NCBI RefSeq assembly: GCF_029392895.1
Contig: NZ_CP114200.1
Span: 4,371,001-4,435,000, forward strand
Length of the DNA: 64,000 nt
Origin: Streptomyces sp. 71268
GTDB taxonomy: Bacteria > Actinomycetota > Actinomycetes > Streptomycetales > Streptomycetaceae
Reading direction: 5' to 3'
Shown here: one piece after another, positions 1-8,515 of the stretch
Numbering within the stretch: the first letter of the stretch is position 1
Layout: the number at the start of each line of letters is the position of its first letter
Translations under genes and position numbers: made by a program
The notes under the pieces: generated by a model
What the model was told of the DNA's origin: nothing
Databases searched by the model: none
The model's input: only the letters and a program-made list of their open reading frames with translations

Positions 1-39
1 CGCGGCCCCCGGCACACCCCCGCCGCGCGTCGCGGCGGC

Positions 40-1689
40 GTGCCCGCGCCCGCGCCGCCCACCGACGCCCAGGGCACCTCCCCCACCGACACCGCGAACA
101 CCTCCCCGAGCGGCGCCGAGCCGGACGCCTCCCCGAGCGGCGCCGAGCCGCCGGGGTCCCGGGGCGGCGGGGCGGCCGGTACGGACGAGGCGCCCGCGCG
201 GCATCCGCAGCGCTGGCTGATCCTCGCCGTCATCTGCCTCGCGCAGCTCACCGTGTTGCTCGACAACACCATCCTCACCGTCGCCGTGCCCTCGCTCACC
301 CGCGAGATGGGCGCGAGCACCGCCGACGTCCAGTGGATGATCAACGCCTACGCGCTGGTGCAGTCCGGGTTGCTGCTCACCGCCGGCAGCGCGGCCGACC
401 GGTACGGCCGTAAGAAGATGCTGGTCACCGGGTTGCTGGTGTTCGGTGTCGGCTCGGTGGCCGCCGCGTACGCGCAGTCGCCCGGACAGTTGATCGCGGC
501 CCGCGCCGGGATGGGCGTGGGTGGCGCGCTGCTGATGACCACCACGCTGGCCGTCGTCGTGCAGGTCTTCGCCGAGGACGAGCGCACCAAGGCCATCGGG
601 CTGTGGGGCGCGGTCGGTTCGCTGGGGTTCGCGGCCGGGCCGCTGATCGGCGGCTCGTTGCTCAACCACTTCTGGTGGGGCGCGATCTTCCTGATCAACG
701 TGCCGGTGGCGCTGATCGGGGTGGTCGCCGTGGTCCGCATGGTGCCCGAGTCGCGCAGCGGCGCCGGGGAGCGGCCCGACCTGCCGGGCGCGTTGCTGTC
801 CACGGTCGGCATGAGCGGCGTCGTCTTCGCGATCATCGCCGGGCCGGAGCACGGCTGGCTCTCGGCCCGGGTGCTGGTCGCCGCGGCCGTCGGGCTGATC
901 GCGCTGGCCGCCTTCGCCGCCTGGGAGCGGCACGTCCCGTACCCGATGCTCGACCTCAGCTTCTTCGAGGACCGGCGCTTCGTCGGGGCGGTGGCCGGCG
1001 GCATCCTGATCGCCTTCGGCATGGGCGGCTCGCTGTTCCTGCTCACCCAGCACCTGCAACTGGTCCTCGGCTACGAACCGTTGGCCGCCGGCCTGCGCAC
1101 CGCGCCGCTGGCCCTGATGATCGTGGTGCTCAACCTGAGCGGCGTCGGCGCCCGGCTGCTGACCCGGTTCGGCACGCCCAGCACCATCCTGGCCGGCATG
1201 ACGATGATCGCCGGCGGCCTGGCGGTCGTCGGGCTGCTGGGCCGGGACGGGTACGGCGGCGTGCTGGCGGGCCTGGTGCTGATGGGGTCCGGGATGGCGG
1301 TGGCGATGCCGGCCATGGCCACCGCGATCATGTCGGCCATCCCGCCGGCCAAGGCCGGTGTCGGGGCCGGTGTCAACGGCACGCTGACCGAGTTCGGCAA
1401 CGGCCTCGGTGTCGCCACCCTCGGCGCGGTCCTCGGCTCCCGCTTCGGCGCGCTGCTGCCCGCCGCCGCGGCCGGCGCCGGCTCGCTGCCGACCGCGCTG
1501 GAGCGGGTGGACACCGCGTCCGACCGGGTCGCCGTGCACGACGCGTTCGCCAGCGGCATCCAGGCCAGCGAGCTGGTCGGGGCGGGCGCGGTGTTCCTCG
1601 GGGGCGCGCTGGCGGCGCTGCTGCTGTGGCGAGCGGAACGTACGGCGGAGCCCGTACGGAAGGCCGACGGGGTGGCTGGCGCGGCATAG
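40..1689 (+). CDS. MFS drug efflux transporter, DHA2 (EmrB/QacA-like), 14 TM
   Basis: Proton-driven multidrug exporter of the cytoplasmic membrane. A Pro/Ala/Ser-rich cytoplasmic tail (residues 1-55, with a repeated SPSGAEP block) precedes the first membrane helix, which carries the Asp of the LLDNTI motif (D75) typical of DHA2 exporters. MFS motif A lies after TM2 (about 116-128, GSAADRYGRKK) and a Gly-rich motif C follows near residue 165. The length, 549 residues, fits the 14-helix class. The GTG at 40 is the first start seen, but the frame stays open to the window edge, so the true start may be outside. A TetR gene follows 44 bp downstream on the same strand and probably controls the pump. 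Substrate unknown. Confidence 0.88.
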   Translation: MPAPAPPTDAQGTSPTDTANTSPSGAEPDASPSGAEPPGSRGGGAAGTDEAPARHPQRWLILAVICLAQLTVLLDNTILTVAVPSLTREMGASTADVQWMINAYALVQSGLLLTAGSAADRYGRKKMLVTGLLVFGVGSVAAAYAQSPGQLIAARAGMGVGGALLMTTTLAVVVQVFAEDERTKAIGLWGAVGSLGFAAGPLIGGSLLNHFWWGAIFLINVPVALIGVVAVVRMVPESRSGAGERPDLPGALLSTVGMSGVVFAIIAGPEHGWLSARVLVAAAVGLIALAAFAAWERHVPYPMLDLSFFEDRRFVGAVAGGILIAFGMGGSLFLLTQHLQLVLGYEPLAAGLRTAPLALMIVVLNLSGVGARLLTRFGTPSTILAGMTMIAGGLAVVGLLGRDGYGGVLAGLVLMGSGMAVAMPAMATAIMSAIPPAKAGVGAGVNGTLTEFGNGLGVATLGAVLGSRFGALLPAAAAGAGSLPTALERVDTASDRVAVHDAFASGIQASELVGAGAVFLGGALAALLLWRAERTAEPVRKADGVAGAA

Positions 1690-1733
1690 CATCGGGTACG
1701 GGTACCGGGCGGGCGATCGATGGAGGAGCGCGG

Positions 1734-2540
1734 ATGGCAACCGGCAGCGGCACGAGCAGGCCACGGCCCAGCGTGTGGTTGGCCGGGCCGTCGAGCGGGA
1801 AGCGGAAGGCCGACCAGCCCGCCGGGCTGGACCGGGTGAAGATCATCGCGGCGACGGTGCGACTGCTGGACGCGGAGGGCATGGCCCGGTTCTCCATGCG
1901 CCGGCTCGCGGCCGAACTCGGGGTCACCGCCATGTCCGTCTACTGGTACGTGGCCACCAAGAACGACCTGCTCGAACTCGCCCTCGACGAGGTCAACGGC
2001 GAGATGCGGCTGCCGGCCGACGGCGAGGTCGACGAGGCGGGCCACCTGGTCGACTGGCGCGACCAGCTCCGCCAACTCGCCAGCGAGTACCGGAAGATCC
2101 TCGTCCAGCACCCGTGGGTGTCGCAGCTGGTCGGCGAGTACCTGAACATCGGCCCGAACGCGCGGGCCTTCGCCGAGGCCGCGCAGCGGGTCATCCGCCG
2201 CAGCGGCGTGCCCGACGAGGGCATGACGGGCGCGCTGAGCGTGGTCTTCCAGTTCGTCTACGGCTTCGGCACGATCGAGGGCCGCTTCGCGCTGCGCTGC
2301 CGGGAGGCCGGCATCAGCCAGGACGACTACTTCTTCCACGTCATGGACACCATCGAGGCCGACCCCGAGCTTGAGGAGTCCTTCGGCAATGCCAGCCGGA
2401 TCATGCGCGCCCGGGGCGGCTCGACGGTGGAGGAGATGCGCGAGCGCGACTTCGCCTTCGCCCTGGAGATGGTCATCGCGGGCCTTGAGGTCATGCGCGA
2501 GCGCGCGGGCCACCCGGCCGACGCGGCGCGCGAGGCGTAG
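1734..2540 (+). CDS. TetR family transcriptional regulator (TetR_C_1-like)
   Basis: One-component repressor, 268 residues. The N-terminal helix-turn-helix lies at about residues 37-85 (from LDRVKIIAATVRLLDAEG to YWYVATKNDLLELALD), with the SVYWYVATK recognition-helix pattern typical of tetracycline-repressor relatives. The C-terminal part is a helical ligand-binding domain of the TetR_C_1 kind. The ATG at 1734 is chosen because GGAGGA at 1722-1727 precedes it at good distance. It sits 44 bp after the MFS exporter and is probably co-transcribed with it, which suggests it senses the pump's substrate. No clear palindromic operator was found in the short gap. Confidence 0.88.
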   Translation: MATGSGTSRPRPSVWLAGPSSGKRKADQPAGLDRVKIIAATVRLLDAEGMARFSMRRLAAELGVTAMSVYWYVATKNDLLELALDEVNGEMRLPADGEVDEAGHLVDWRDQLRQLASEYRKILVQHPWVSQLVGEYLNIGPNARAFAEAAQRVIRRSGVPDEGMTGALSVVFQFVYGFGTIEGRFALRCREAGISQDDYFFHVMDTIEADPELEESFGNASRIMRARGGSTVEEMRERDFAFALEMVIAGLEVMRERAGHPADAAREA

Positions 2541-2603
2541 GGCGGCCACCTGCCGTTCGTACGGTCCCGGCGGCCGGACCCGCGCCCTGCCCACAACACG
2601 CGC

Positions 2604-2638
2604 GGGCGCCCGCCGTAGGGGATGCGCGGCGGGCGCCC
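2604..2638. terminator. Bidirectional hairpin terminator between convergent genes
   Basis: A perfect 12-bp GC stem (2604-2615 with 2627-2638, GGGCGCCCGCCG and complement) with an 11-nt loop sits between the end of the TetR gene (2540) and the end of the leftward YceI gene (2670). It lacks a clear T-tract, as is common in high-GC actinobacteria. Confidence 0.7.
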
Positions 2639-2669
2639 GGGCCGGGTGCTGGGCAGGAGGGGGTGGGCG

Positions 2670-3608
2670 CTACGCCGTCTGCGGCGGCAGGTCGCCCTGG
2701 ACGGTCTGGATGTCGAGTTCGACGCGCAGCGTCGTGCCGATGGCCGCGATGCCCGCCGCGACCACCTGGTTGTAGTGCATGGCGAAGTCCTCGCGGCGCA
2801 GCTCGGCCGTCGCCCGGTACGCGGCGCGCACCCCGCCCCACGGGTCCTGGCCGGTGCCCAGGTACGTGAGGTCCAGGTCTACCCGCCGTACGACGCCGCG
2901 CATCGTCAGGTCGCCGTGCACGGTCCAGCGGTCGGAGCCGACCGGGGTGAGCCCGGTGCTGGCGTACGTGATCTGGGGGAACTGGGCCACGTCCAGGAAG
3001 TCGGCCGAGCGCAGGTGGCCGTCGCGCATGTCGTTGCCGCTGTCGATGCTGGCCGCCTCGATGACCGCCGTCACGCGGGACTGCTCGATGTCCTCGGCGA
3101 TCTCCACCTGGCCGGCGAAGCCGAGGAACCGGCCCCGGATGCTGGAGATGCCCAGGTGTTGGGCGATGGCCGTAACCGAGGAGTGCACCGGGTCCAGCGA
3201 CCAGGTGCCCGGCGGCGGCAGCTCCACGCCGCCCTGCCGGGCCAGCACCAGGGTGCCGACGTCGGCCTGGCCGGCGGCCGTGACCAGGGCGGTGGCGGCG
3301 GCCGGCGCGTAGCCGACGGCGGTGGCGATCACCGTGTACGGGCCCGGCGGCAGCGGCTCGCCGGTGCGCACCACGCCCTCCTCGTCGGCCGCCGCCCGCG
3401 CCACCTGCTGGCCCGCCATGTCGGTGACGGTCAGCACGGCGTGTCGCACGGCCCAGTTGTCGCGCGTGCGTACCCGGGCGCGCAGCCCGCCCCGGGCGCC
3501 GTCCGCGCCGGCCGCCGGGCCGGCGCCGGCGTGGCCGTCCCCGGCCTCCGTTGGCGTGCCGTGCGCGCCCTCGCCCGCCCGGCCGTGGCCCGCTCCCATG
3601 GTCGTCAT
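2670..3608 (-). CDS. YceI family protein with N-terminal carboxypeptidase-regulatory-like domain
   Basis: About 312 residues. The C-terminal 180 residues form a YceI-type lipid-binding beta-barrel: TWSLDPVHSSVTAIAQHLGIS, then VTAVIEAASIDSGND...RDGHLRSADFLDVAQFPQITY and the LTMRGVVRRVDLDL strand. Ahead of it is one beta-sandwich module of carboxypeptidase-regulatory type (AVLTVTDMAGQQV...PLPPGPYTVIATAVGYAPA). No signal peptide is visible, so it is probably cytoplasmic. The ATG at 3608 is preferred because a GGGAG-rich stretch precedes it; a GTG at 3719 would add 37 low-complexity residues but has no ribosome site. It lies downstream of the MFS pump, which carries the same kind of module, and is probably in the same MarR-controlled operon. 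Role unknown; binding of an isoprenoid or amphipathic compound is the family precedent. Confidence 0.82.
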   Translation of the reverse strand: MTTMGAGHGRAGEGAHGTPTEAGDGHAGAGPAAGADGARGGLRARVRTRDNWAVRHAVLTVTDMAGQQVARAAADEEGVVRTGEPLPPGPYTVIATAVGYAPAAATALVTAAGQADVGTLVLARQGGVELPPPGTWSLDPVHSSVTAIAQHLGISSIRGRFLGFAGQVEIAEDIEQSRVTAVIEAASIDSGNDMRDGHLRSADFLDVAQFPQITYASTGLTPVGSDRWTVHGDLTMRGVVRRVDLDLTYLGTGQDPWGGVRAAYRATAELRREDFAMHYNQVVAAGIAAIGTTLRVELDIQTVQGDLPPQTA

Positions 3609-3894
3609 GCCGTTCCCGCTCCCGAGTTGCGGCACCGTCGCGGGTGCCGGATCGATCGTTGTCGCGGGCGGGCCGGCGGTCGATCCGCCGGCGTGCGCCC
3701 GTGCGTGGAGTGCGGTCACGGCGGCGGCGAGCAGGCCGTCCCCTGCCTGTGCGCTCGCCGCCGCCGCGACCCTGTGGGCCCACTCCAGGCCCCGGGGCCC
3801 TCCACAGACCCCGCTCCGGCTCCGGGCGCTTCGCTCGACCCCCGTCGTGGTGCGGGGATCGTTCGCTCAGCGGGCGCCCGGGGCCGGGGTCGTG

Positions 3895-6648
3895 TCAGCG
3901 ACCGGTCGGGTCGCCGTCGCCCGTCGCCCGCAGGCGGTCGGTGCCGTCCGGGTGGGCGAGGGTGATGTCGTGGTCGTCGACGCCGGGCCCGGAGACCGGC
4001 AGCGCCGTGGACACCGCCGGGTAGCCGCTGGCGATGACCGTGTAGTCGCCGGCGTCCAGGTCGGTGAAGGCGTACGCGCCGTCGTCGCCGGTGCCGGTGA
4101 TGGCCACGACCTGCCCGGCCGCGTCCACCAGCGTGACCCGCGCGTCCGCCAGCGGCCTGCCGTCGGCGCCGGCCCGTACGGTGCCCCGCACCCGGGCGCC
4201 CGAGCGCAGTTCGACCTCGACCCGGGTGTTGCCCTGGCAGCCGACCTCGACCGGCAGCGCGGCGGGCCGGTAGCCGAGGGCGTTGACGGCGAGCGTGAAG
4301 GTGCCGGGGGCCAGCTCGGTGAAGGCGAACTCGCCCCGCGCGCCGGTCGCCCCGCTGGCCAGCACGTCGCCCCTGGCGTCGGCGACCACGACCATGGCCG
4401 CCTCCACCGGCAGCCCGTCGGCGGCCCCGCGCACCGCGCCGGTCAGCCCGCTGACGCCGGCGAGCAGCACGTCGTGGGCGAGCGGCTGCTGCCCGACGAC
4501 GACGGTGGCCGCCTGCGGCTGGTGCCCGTCGGCCGCCGCGATCAGCACGTACGAGCCGGCGCCCGGCGCCTGGAGCGCGTACGAGCCGTCCTGTGTCGCG
4601 ACGGCGCGGCCGAGCTGGTCGCCGCCCTGGGAGATCAGCGTGACGGCGGAGCCGGGGACTCCGGCGCCGTCGCCGCCGCGTATCCGCCCGTGGATCGACA
4701 CGCCGCCGCCGGCCTCGCCGGCCGCAGCCCGCGCCACGGCCTGCTGCTCCTCGGCCACGGCGGCCGGCTGCGGCACGCCGGCCGTGCCGAGCGCGACCGT
4801 CGCCTGGTCGGGGCCCGGGGCCACCGGGCCGCTGCCGTTCGGCGTGGCGGCGCCCGTGGGGGCTCCCGCCTCCTCGGCCCGCGCGCCGGCGGCGCCGACC
4901 GCGGCGAGCACCAGGGTGCCCTCCCGGCCCTCCCGGTCTTCCCGACCCTCCTGGTCAGCGGAGGCGCCCGGCGCGGGGTCGGTGTCCTTGGCGAGCGGCG
5001 CGGAGGCCGCGGCCACCCGGGGCTCGGTCGGCGCGGCGTCGTGGCCGGCGACCCTCGTCTGGAGGGCGACCTCCTTGATGAACAGCGTCACCAGGCAGGC
5101 CAGCAGGGCGGCCGGGGCCGCGTACAGGAAGATGTCGCCCACGCCGTGCCCGTACGCGCTCTCGATGACGGTGCGCACCGGCGGCGGGAGCTCGTCCAGC
5201 TTGGGGATGCCGCCACCGCCGCTGCCGGCGGACGGCGGGACCTGGCCGCCCTGCTCGGCGAGTTCGCGGAAGCCGTCCTTCGAGTACTGCGTGACCCGGT
5301 GGGCGAGCACCGCGCCGAGCGCGGAGACGCCGACCGCGCCGCCGAGCGAGCGGAAGAAGGTGACGACGGAGCTGGCGGCGCCGAGGTCGCTCGGAGCGAC
5401 CTGGTTCTGCGTGCAGAGCACCAGGTTCTGCATCATCATGCCGATGCCGAGGCCCATCAGGACCATGTAGACCGACATGTGCCAGTACGCGGTGTCGTAG
5501 CGCAGCGTGCCCAGCAGCCCCATGCCGGCGGTGAGCAGCACGCCGCCGCTGACCAGCCACGCCTTCCAGCGGCCGGTCTTGGTGATGACCTGCCCGGAGA
5601 CGGTCGACGACACCACGAGGCCCAGGATCATCGGGATGGTCATGACGCCCGACATCGTTGGCGACTCACCGCGCGCCAACTGGAAGTACTGGCTGAAGAA
5701 GACCGTGCCGGCGAACATCACGATGCCGACGAAGAGGCTGGCGACCGAGGCCAGGGTGATCGTCGCGTTGCGGAACAGCCGCATCGGAATGATCGGCTCC
5801 GCGGCCCGCGACTCGACCCACACGAACACCAGGCCGAGCAGGACCGAACCGCCGACCATGGCGTAGGTCTGCCAGGAGATCCAGTCGTAGTTGTCACCGG
5901 CCAGCGTTACCCAGATCAGCAGCAGCGACACGGCGGCGCTGATGAAGAACGCGCCCGCCCAGTCCACCTTCACGTCGCGCTTGACGACCGGGAGGCTCAG
6001 CGTCTTCTGGAGCACGATCAGGGCGACGATGGCGAACGGCACGCCGACGTAGAAGCACCAGCGCCAGCCGAGCCAGCTCGTGTCGGTGATCACACCGCCG
6101 AGCAGCGGGCCGCCGACAGTGGCGGCGGCGAAGGTGGCGCCGAGGTAGCCGCTGTACCGGCCGCGCTCGCGCGGCGAGATCATCGCGGCCATCACGATCT
6201 GCGCGAGGGCGGTGAGCCCGCCGACGCCGATGCCCTGCACCACGCGGCACGCGATCAGCATCGACGTGTTCTGCGAGAGCCCGGCGATGACCGACCCGGC
6301 CATGTAGATGACCAGGGACATCTGGACCAGCAGCTTCTTGCTGAACAGGTCGGCGAGCTTGCCCCACAGCGGGGTGGAGGCGGTCATCGCGAGCAGCGCC
6401 GCGGTGACCACCCAGGTGTACGAGCTCTGGCTGCCGCCCAGGTCGCTGATGATCTGCGGCAGGGCGTTGGTGACGATCGTGGACGACAGGATCGCGACGA
6501 ACATGCCGAGCAGCAGCCCGGACAGCGCCTCCAGGATCTGCCGGTGGGACATGGGCCCGGCGGGGGAGGCGTGGGAGGCGCCCGCGGCGTGCTTCCCGCC
6601 CACGGAGGGCTCCGCTCCCCGCACACCGGGTGGTGTGGTCGTTGCCAT
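3895..6648 (-). CDS. MFS exporter (DHA2) with C-terminal carboxypeptidase-regulatory-like repeats
   Basis: A 917-residue protein. Residues about 35-540 are a 14-TM DHA2 exporter with motif A (GKLADLFSKKLLV), TM1 ending in SSTIVTNALP and a central MISPRERGRYSG loop. After a low-complexity linker (about 540-680) come three consecutive beta-sandwich repeats recognisable by VPGSAVTLISQGG...GSYVLIAAADGH, ...LAPGTFTLAVNALGYRPA and ...LDAGDYTVIASGYPA. With 14 helices the repeats would face the cytoplasm. The start ATG at 6648 has AGAAGGAA in front. It follows the MarR gene by 15 bp, so the two are one operon. Transporters with such tails occur in Streptomyces, but the role of the tail is unknown. 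Confidence 0.88.
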   Translation of the reverse strand: MATTTPPGVRGAEPSVGGKHAAGASHASPAGPMSHRQILEALSGLLLGMFVAILSSTIVTNALPQIISDLGGSQSSYTWVVTAALLAMTASTPLWGKLADLFSKKLLVQMSLVIYMAGSVIAGLSQNTSMLIACRVVQGIGVGGLTALAQIVMAAMISPRERGRYSGYLGATFAAATVGGPLLGGVITDTSWLGWRWCFYVGVPFAIVALIVLQKTLSLPVVKRDVKVDWAGAFFISAAVSLLLIWVTLAGDNYDWISWQTYAMVGGSVLLGLVFVWVESRAAEPIIPMRLFRNATITLASVASLFVGIVMFAGTVFFSQYFQLARGESPTMSGVMTIPMILGLVVSSTVSGQVITKTGRWKAWLVSGGVLLTAGMGLLGTLRYDTAYWHMSVYMVLMGLGIGMMMQNLVLCTQNQVAPSDLGAASSVVTFFRSLGGAVGVSALGAVLAHRVTQYSKDGFRELAEQGGQVPPSAGSGGGGIPKLDELPPPVRTVIESAYGHGVGDIFLYAAPAALLACLVTLFIKEVALQTRVAGHDAAPTEPRVAAASAPLAKDTDPAPGASADQEGREDREGREGTLVLAAVGAAGARAEEAGAPTGAATPNGSGPVAPGPDQATVALGTAGVPQPAAVAEEQQAVARAAAGEAGGGVSIHGRIRGGDGAGVPGSAVTLISQGGDQLGRAVATQDGSYALQAPGAGSYVLIAAADGHQPQAATVVVGQQPLAHDVLLAGVSGLTGAVRGAADGLPVEAAMVVVADARGDVLASGATGARGEFAFTELAPGTFTLAVNALGYRPAALPVEVGCQGNTRVEVELRSGARVRGTVRAGADGRPLADARVTLVDAAGQVVAITGTGDDGAYAFTDLDAGDYTVIASGYPAVSTALPVSGPGVDDHDITLAHPDGTDRLRATGDGDPTGR

Positions 6649-6663
6649 TGAGTTCCTTCTCGC

Positions 6664-7287
6664 CTATCGCTTCGCGGGTGTACGGGTGATGTCGTCGTCC
6701 GCCGACGGGGGCGGACCCGGGTCGGGCGCGCCGCCGGGGCCCGGATCGGGGCGTGGGCCGGGGGCCGGGACCGGGACGGCGGGGGTCGGGGCCGGCGCCG
6801 CCGCCAGGTCCGCGGCCGGGGCGCGCGGCGGCGGGGCGGCGAACGGCGAGGGGCGGGCCCGGCAGTCGCCGAAGCTGCCCCGCAGCCGGGCCAGCAGCGT
6901 GTTGAGCTGCCCGAGGTCCGCGTCCGACCAGTCGCTCAGGTAGTGCGCGAGCACCTCCGTGTAGCGGTCGGCCACCTCGTCCAGCAGCGCCATGCCGCGC
7001 GCGTTGATCCGCAGCAGCCGGGACCGCTTGTCCTGCGGGTCGGGCTGTCGGTCGATCCAGCCCCGGTCGGCGACGTGCGCCGCGTGCCGGCTGGTCACGG
7101 ACATGTCGATGGACAGCAGCTCGGCGAGCTTGCTCATCCGCATCTCGCCGTGCCGGTTGAGGACCATCAGCACGATGGCCGACGCCGGCGGGCAGTCGGC
7201 GGGCAGGGCGCGGCCCAGGTCGCGCTGGATGGCCGCGGTGGCCGACAACTGCCGCGCCAACTCGCGGTACTGCTCCTGCGTCGCCAT
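6664..7287 (-). CDS. MarR family transcriptional regulator
   Basis: A 207-residue winged-helix repressor. The MarR core spans about residues 1-140: the recognition region reads GEMRMSKLAELLSIDMSVTSRHAAHVADRGWI and the wing DPQDKRSRLLRINARG. A Pro/Ala-rich tail of about 60 residues is unusual for the family. The ATG at 7287 is chosen because GGAAGGAG stands nine bases upstream; an earlier in-frame start has no such site. It is the first gene of the MarR-MFS-YceI operon, which it probably represses from the two TTGC-N5-GCAA sites at 7667-7710. Confidence 0.9.
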   Translation of the reverse strand: MATQEQYRELARQLSATAAIQRDLGRALPADCPPASAIVLMVLNRHGEMRMSKLAELLSIDMSVTSRHAAHVADRGWIDRQPDPQDKRSRLLRINARGMALLDEVADRYTEVLAHYLSDWSDADLGQLNTLLARLRGSFGDCRARPSPFAAPPPRAPAADLAAAPAPTPAVPVPAPGPRPDPGPGGAPDPGPPPSADDDITRTPAKR

Positions 7288-7666
7288 CGGTGCTCCTTCC
7301 TGGTGTGGCGGGTGTGCGGCGGGCACGCGCCGGGCCTGCCGGACGGACGCGGCCCTGTTCGGCGGCGCTCGGCGGTGGCTCGCTGCGTTGCCGGGGCGCC
7401 GTGCCTACGGGGCGTGCCCCGGGGCGTGCGCCGCGCCGGGCGCCGGCCCGGCGTGCGCGCTGCTGGCGCCCGACCGGAACGGGCCGGAACAGGCCCGGCT
7501 CGGCCTGCCCGGGCTCGGTGGGCTTGAGGTATGGGGTGTGTGATCCGCCGCGGTGCGGCCCGTGCGTGGCGCCGGGCCCGTACGTGGCGCTGGCCCCGGC
7601 GGCGCCCCCGGTCTGGTGGGCCGGAGGTCGGTCGCTGGCGGTGGGCTCGTCGGACCCGGTGATCAA
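7288..7666 (-). other. Long untranslated leader of the marR operon (no gene seen)
   Basis: About 380 bases separate the marR ATG from the candidate promoter at 7680-7709. The stretch is GC-rich. A leftward frame opens at 7684 and runs on with basic low-complexity residues, but its ATG lies inside the -10 element and it has no ribosome site, so I do not call it a gene. It may be a long 5' leader, or a closer promoter may exist that I cannot see. Confidence 0.4.
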
Positions 7667-7710
7667 GTTGCTTAGGGCAACCATAAGAGAAGTTAGTTGC
7701 TACAGGCAAA
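7667..7710 (-). promoter_or_regulatory. Promoter with two MarR-type operators (TTGC-N5-GCAA)
   Basis: Two inverted repeats of the same form stand 29 bp apart centre to centre: GTTGC-TTAGG-GCAAC (7667-7681, perfect 5+5) and TTGC-TACAG-GCAA (7697-7709). On the minus strand TTGCCT (7709-7704) and TATGGT (7685-7680) with an 18-bp spacer resemble a sigma-70 promoter, so one operator covers the -35 and the other lies at the -10/start region. This is the layout of an autoregulated MarR operon. The region is also far more AT-rich than its surroundings. Confidence 0.65.
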
Positions 7711-7845
7711 TGAAATGACCGGTCGCGGAGTAAACACCCGACAAAGCCTGTGCCGGCCCCCGGTCAAGTCGGAAAAGGGCCCGTCAAACCCCCTGGAAAC
7801 CCCGGGGGTGTGCGCGATTCCACAGGTTCGCTAGGGTCGGGGTCC

Positions 7846-8049
7846 ATGGCGAACAACCCTGGCCCCGAGGGCAACTACGACCCGGCTGGCAGCACCCAGA
7901 TGTTCCGCGCCTTCGTTGACGAGGGCACGCAGCAGCAGCCCCAGCCCGCCGCCGGACCCACCTCGTCCGGCCCACGCTTCGGTGTGATCATCGGTGTGAT
8001 CGTCGCGGTGGCGGTCGTCGCCGCCGTCGCCTGGCTCGCCCTGGCCTGA
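7846..8049 (+). CDS. Small single-pass membrane protein
   Basis: A 67-residue protein: a polar N-terminal half (ANNPGPEGNYDPAGSTQMFRAFVDEG) followed by one hydrophobic C-terminal helix (about 46-67, FGVIIGVIVAVAVVAAVAWLALA). It looks like a conserved Streptomyces protein of unknown function, probably tail-anchored with the polar part in the cytoplasm. The ATG at 7846 is preferred over an earlier start at 7750 because the extension is low-complexity. There is no Shine-Dalgarno sequence; a TAGGGT hexamer stands about 8 bases upstream, so a leaderless transcript is possible. Confidence 0.75.
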   Translation: MANNPGPEGNYDPAGSTQMFRAFVDEGTQQQPQPAAGPTSSGPRFGVIIGVIVAVAVVAAVAWLALA

Positions 8050-8096
8050 CCCGCGTCGCCCCGACCGTCCCCGTACGCCCCTTCCCGTACGCCTCT

Positions 8097-8153
8097 CCGG
8101 CAGCCCGTCACCCTCGCCAGCGCCCCGCGCGCGGCGCCCCGACGGGCTGCCGG
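8097..8153 (+). terminator. Long hairpin after the small membrane protein
   Basis: A perfect 13-bp stem, CCGGCAGCCCGTC (8097-8109) with GACGGGCTGCCGG (8141-8153), encloses a 31-nt loop that can itself fold. It follows the end of the small gene by 47 bases. There is no T-run. Confidence 0.5.
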
Positions 8154-8515
8154 ACCGTTTCCGCGGGCGGCGTGCGCGGCATACGGGACGGCCGCGCTGT
8201 GGCGGGCCTCTGCCTCCCGGGGCGAGCGGCCCTCGCGGTCTGAGCGGCCGTAGCGGGGCCCCTCGCGGCGGTCGTCCTCGCGGGGGCTGCGCACGAGGGC
8301 TGGACGGCCCGTATGGGGTCGAGCCGTGCGCGTGAGCGTAAGCGTCCCGTGTGAGGCCGAGCCGAGCGCACGGGGTGAGCCGCTCCGGGAGACCGAGTCG
8401 GCTGCCCTGGACGCGCGCACCCCGCCCCTCCCGCCGGCTGCGACGCGCGGTGGGCGCGCGGCGGCGGCGTGCTGGAGGAGCGGGGTGGCGGTGGAACTCG
8501 CGGTGGTGGGGGCGG
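8154..8515. other. Intergenic stretch without a supported gene
   Basis: The region lies between a rightward and a leftward gene that converge. Short open frames on both strands are rich in Arg/Pro/Ala, with no ribosome site and no recognisable domain. Nothing else is visible. Confidence 0.5.

Noticed and set aside
3322..6651. A rightward open frame of over 1100 codons opposite the MFS exporter
   Set aside because: It is the antisense shadow of a high-GC gene: Arg/Gly/Asp/His-rich, no domain, no ribosome site, and the minus strand encodes a complete transporter.
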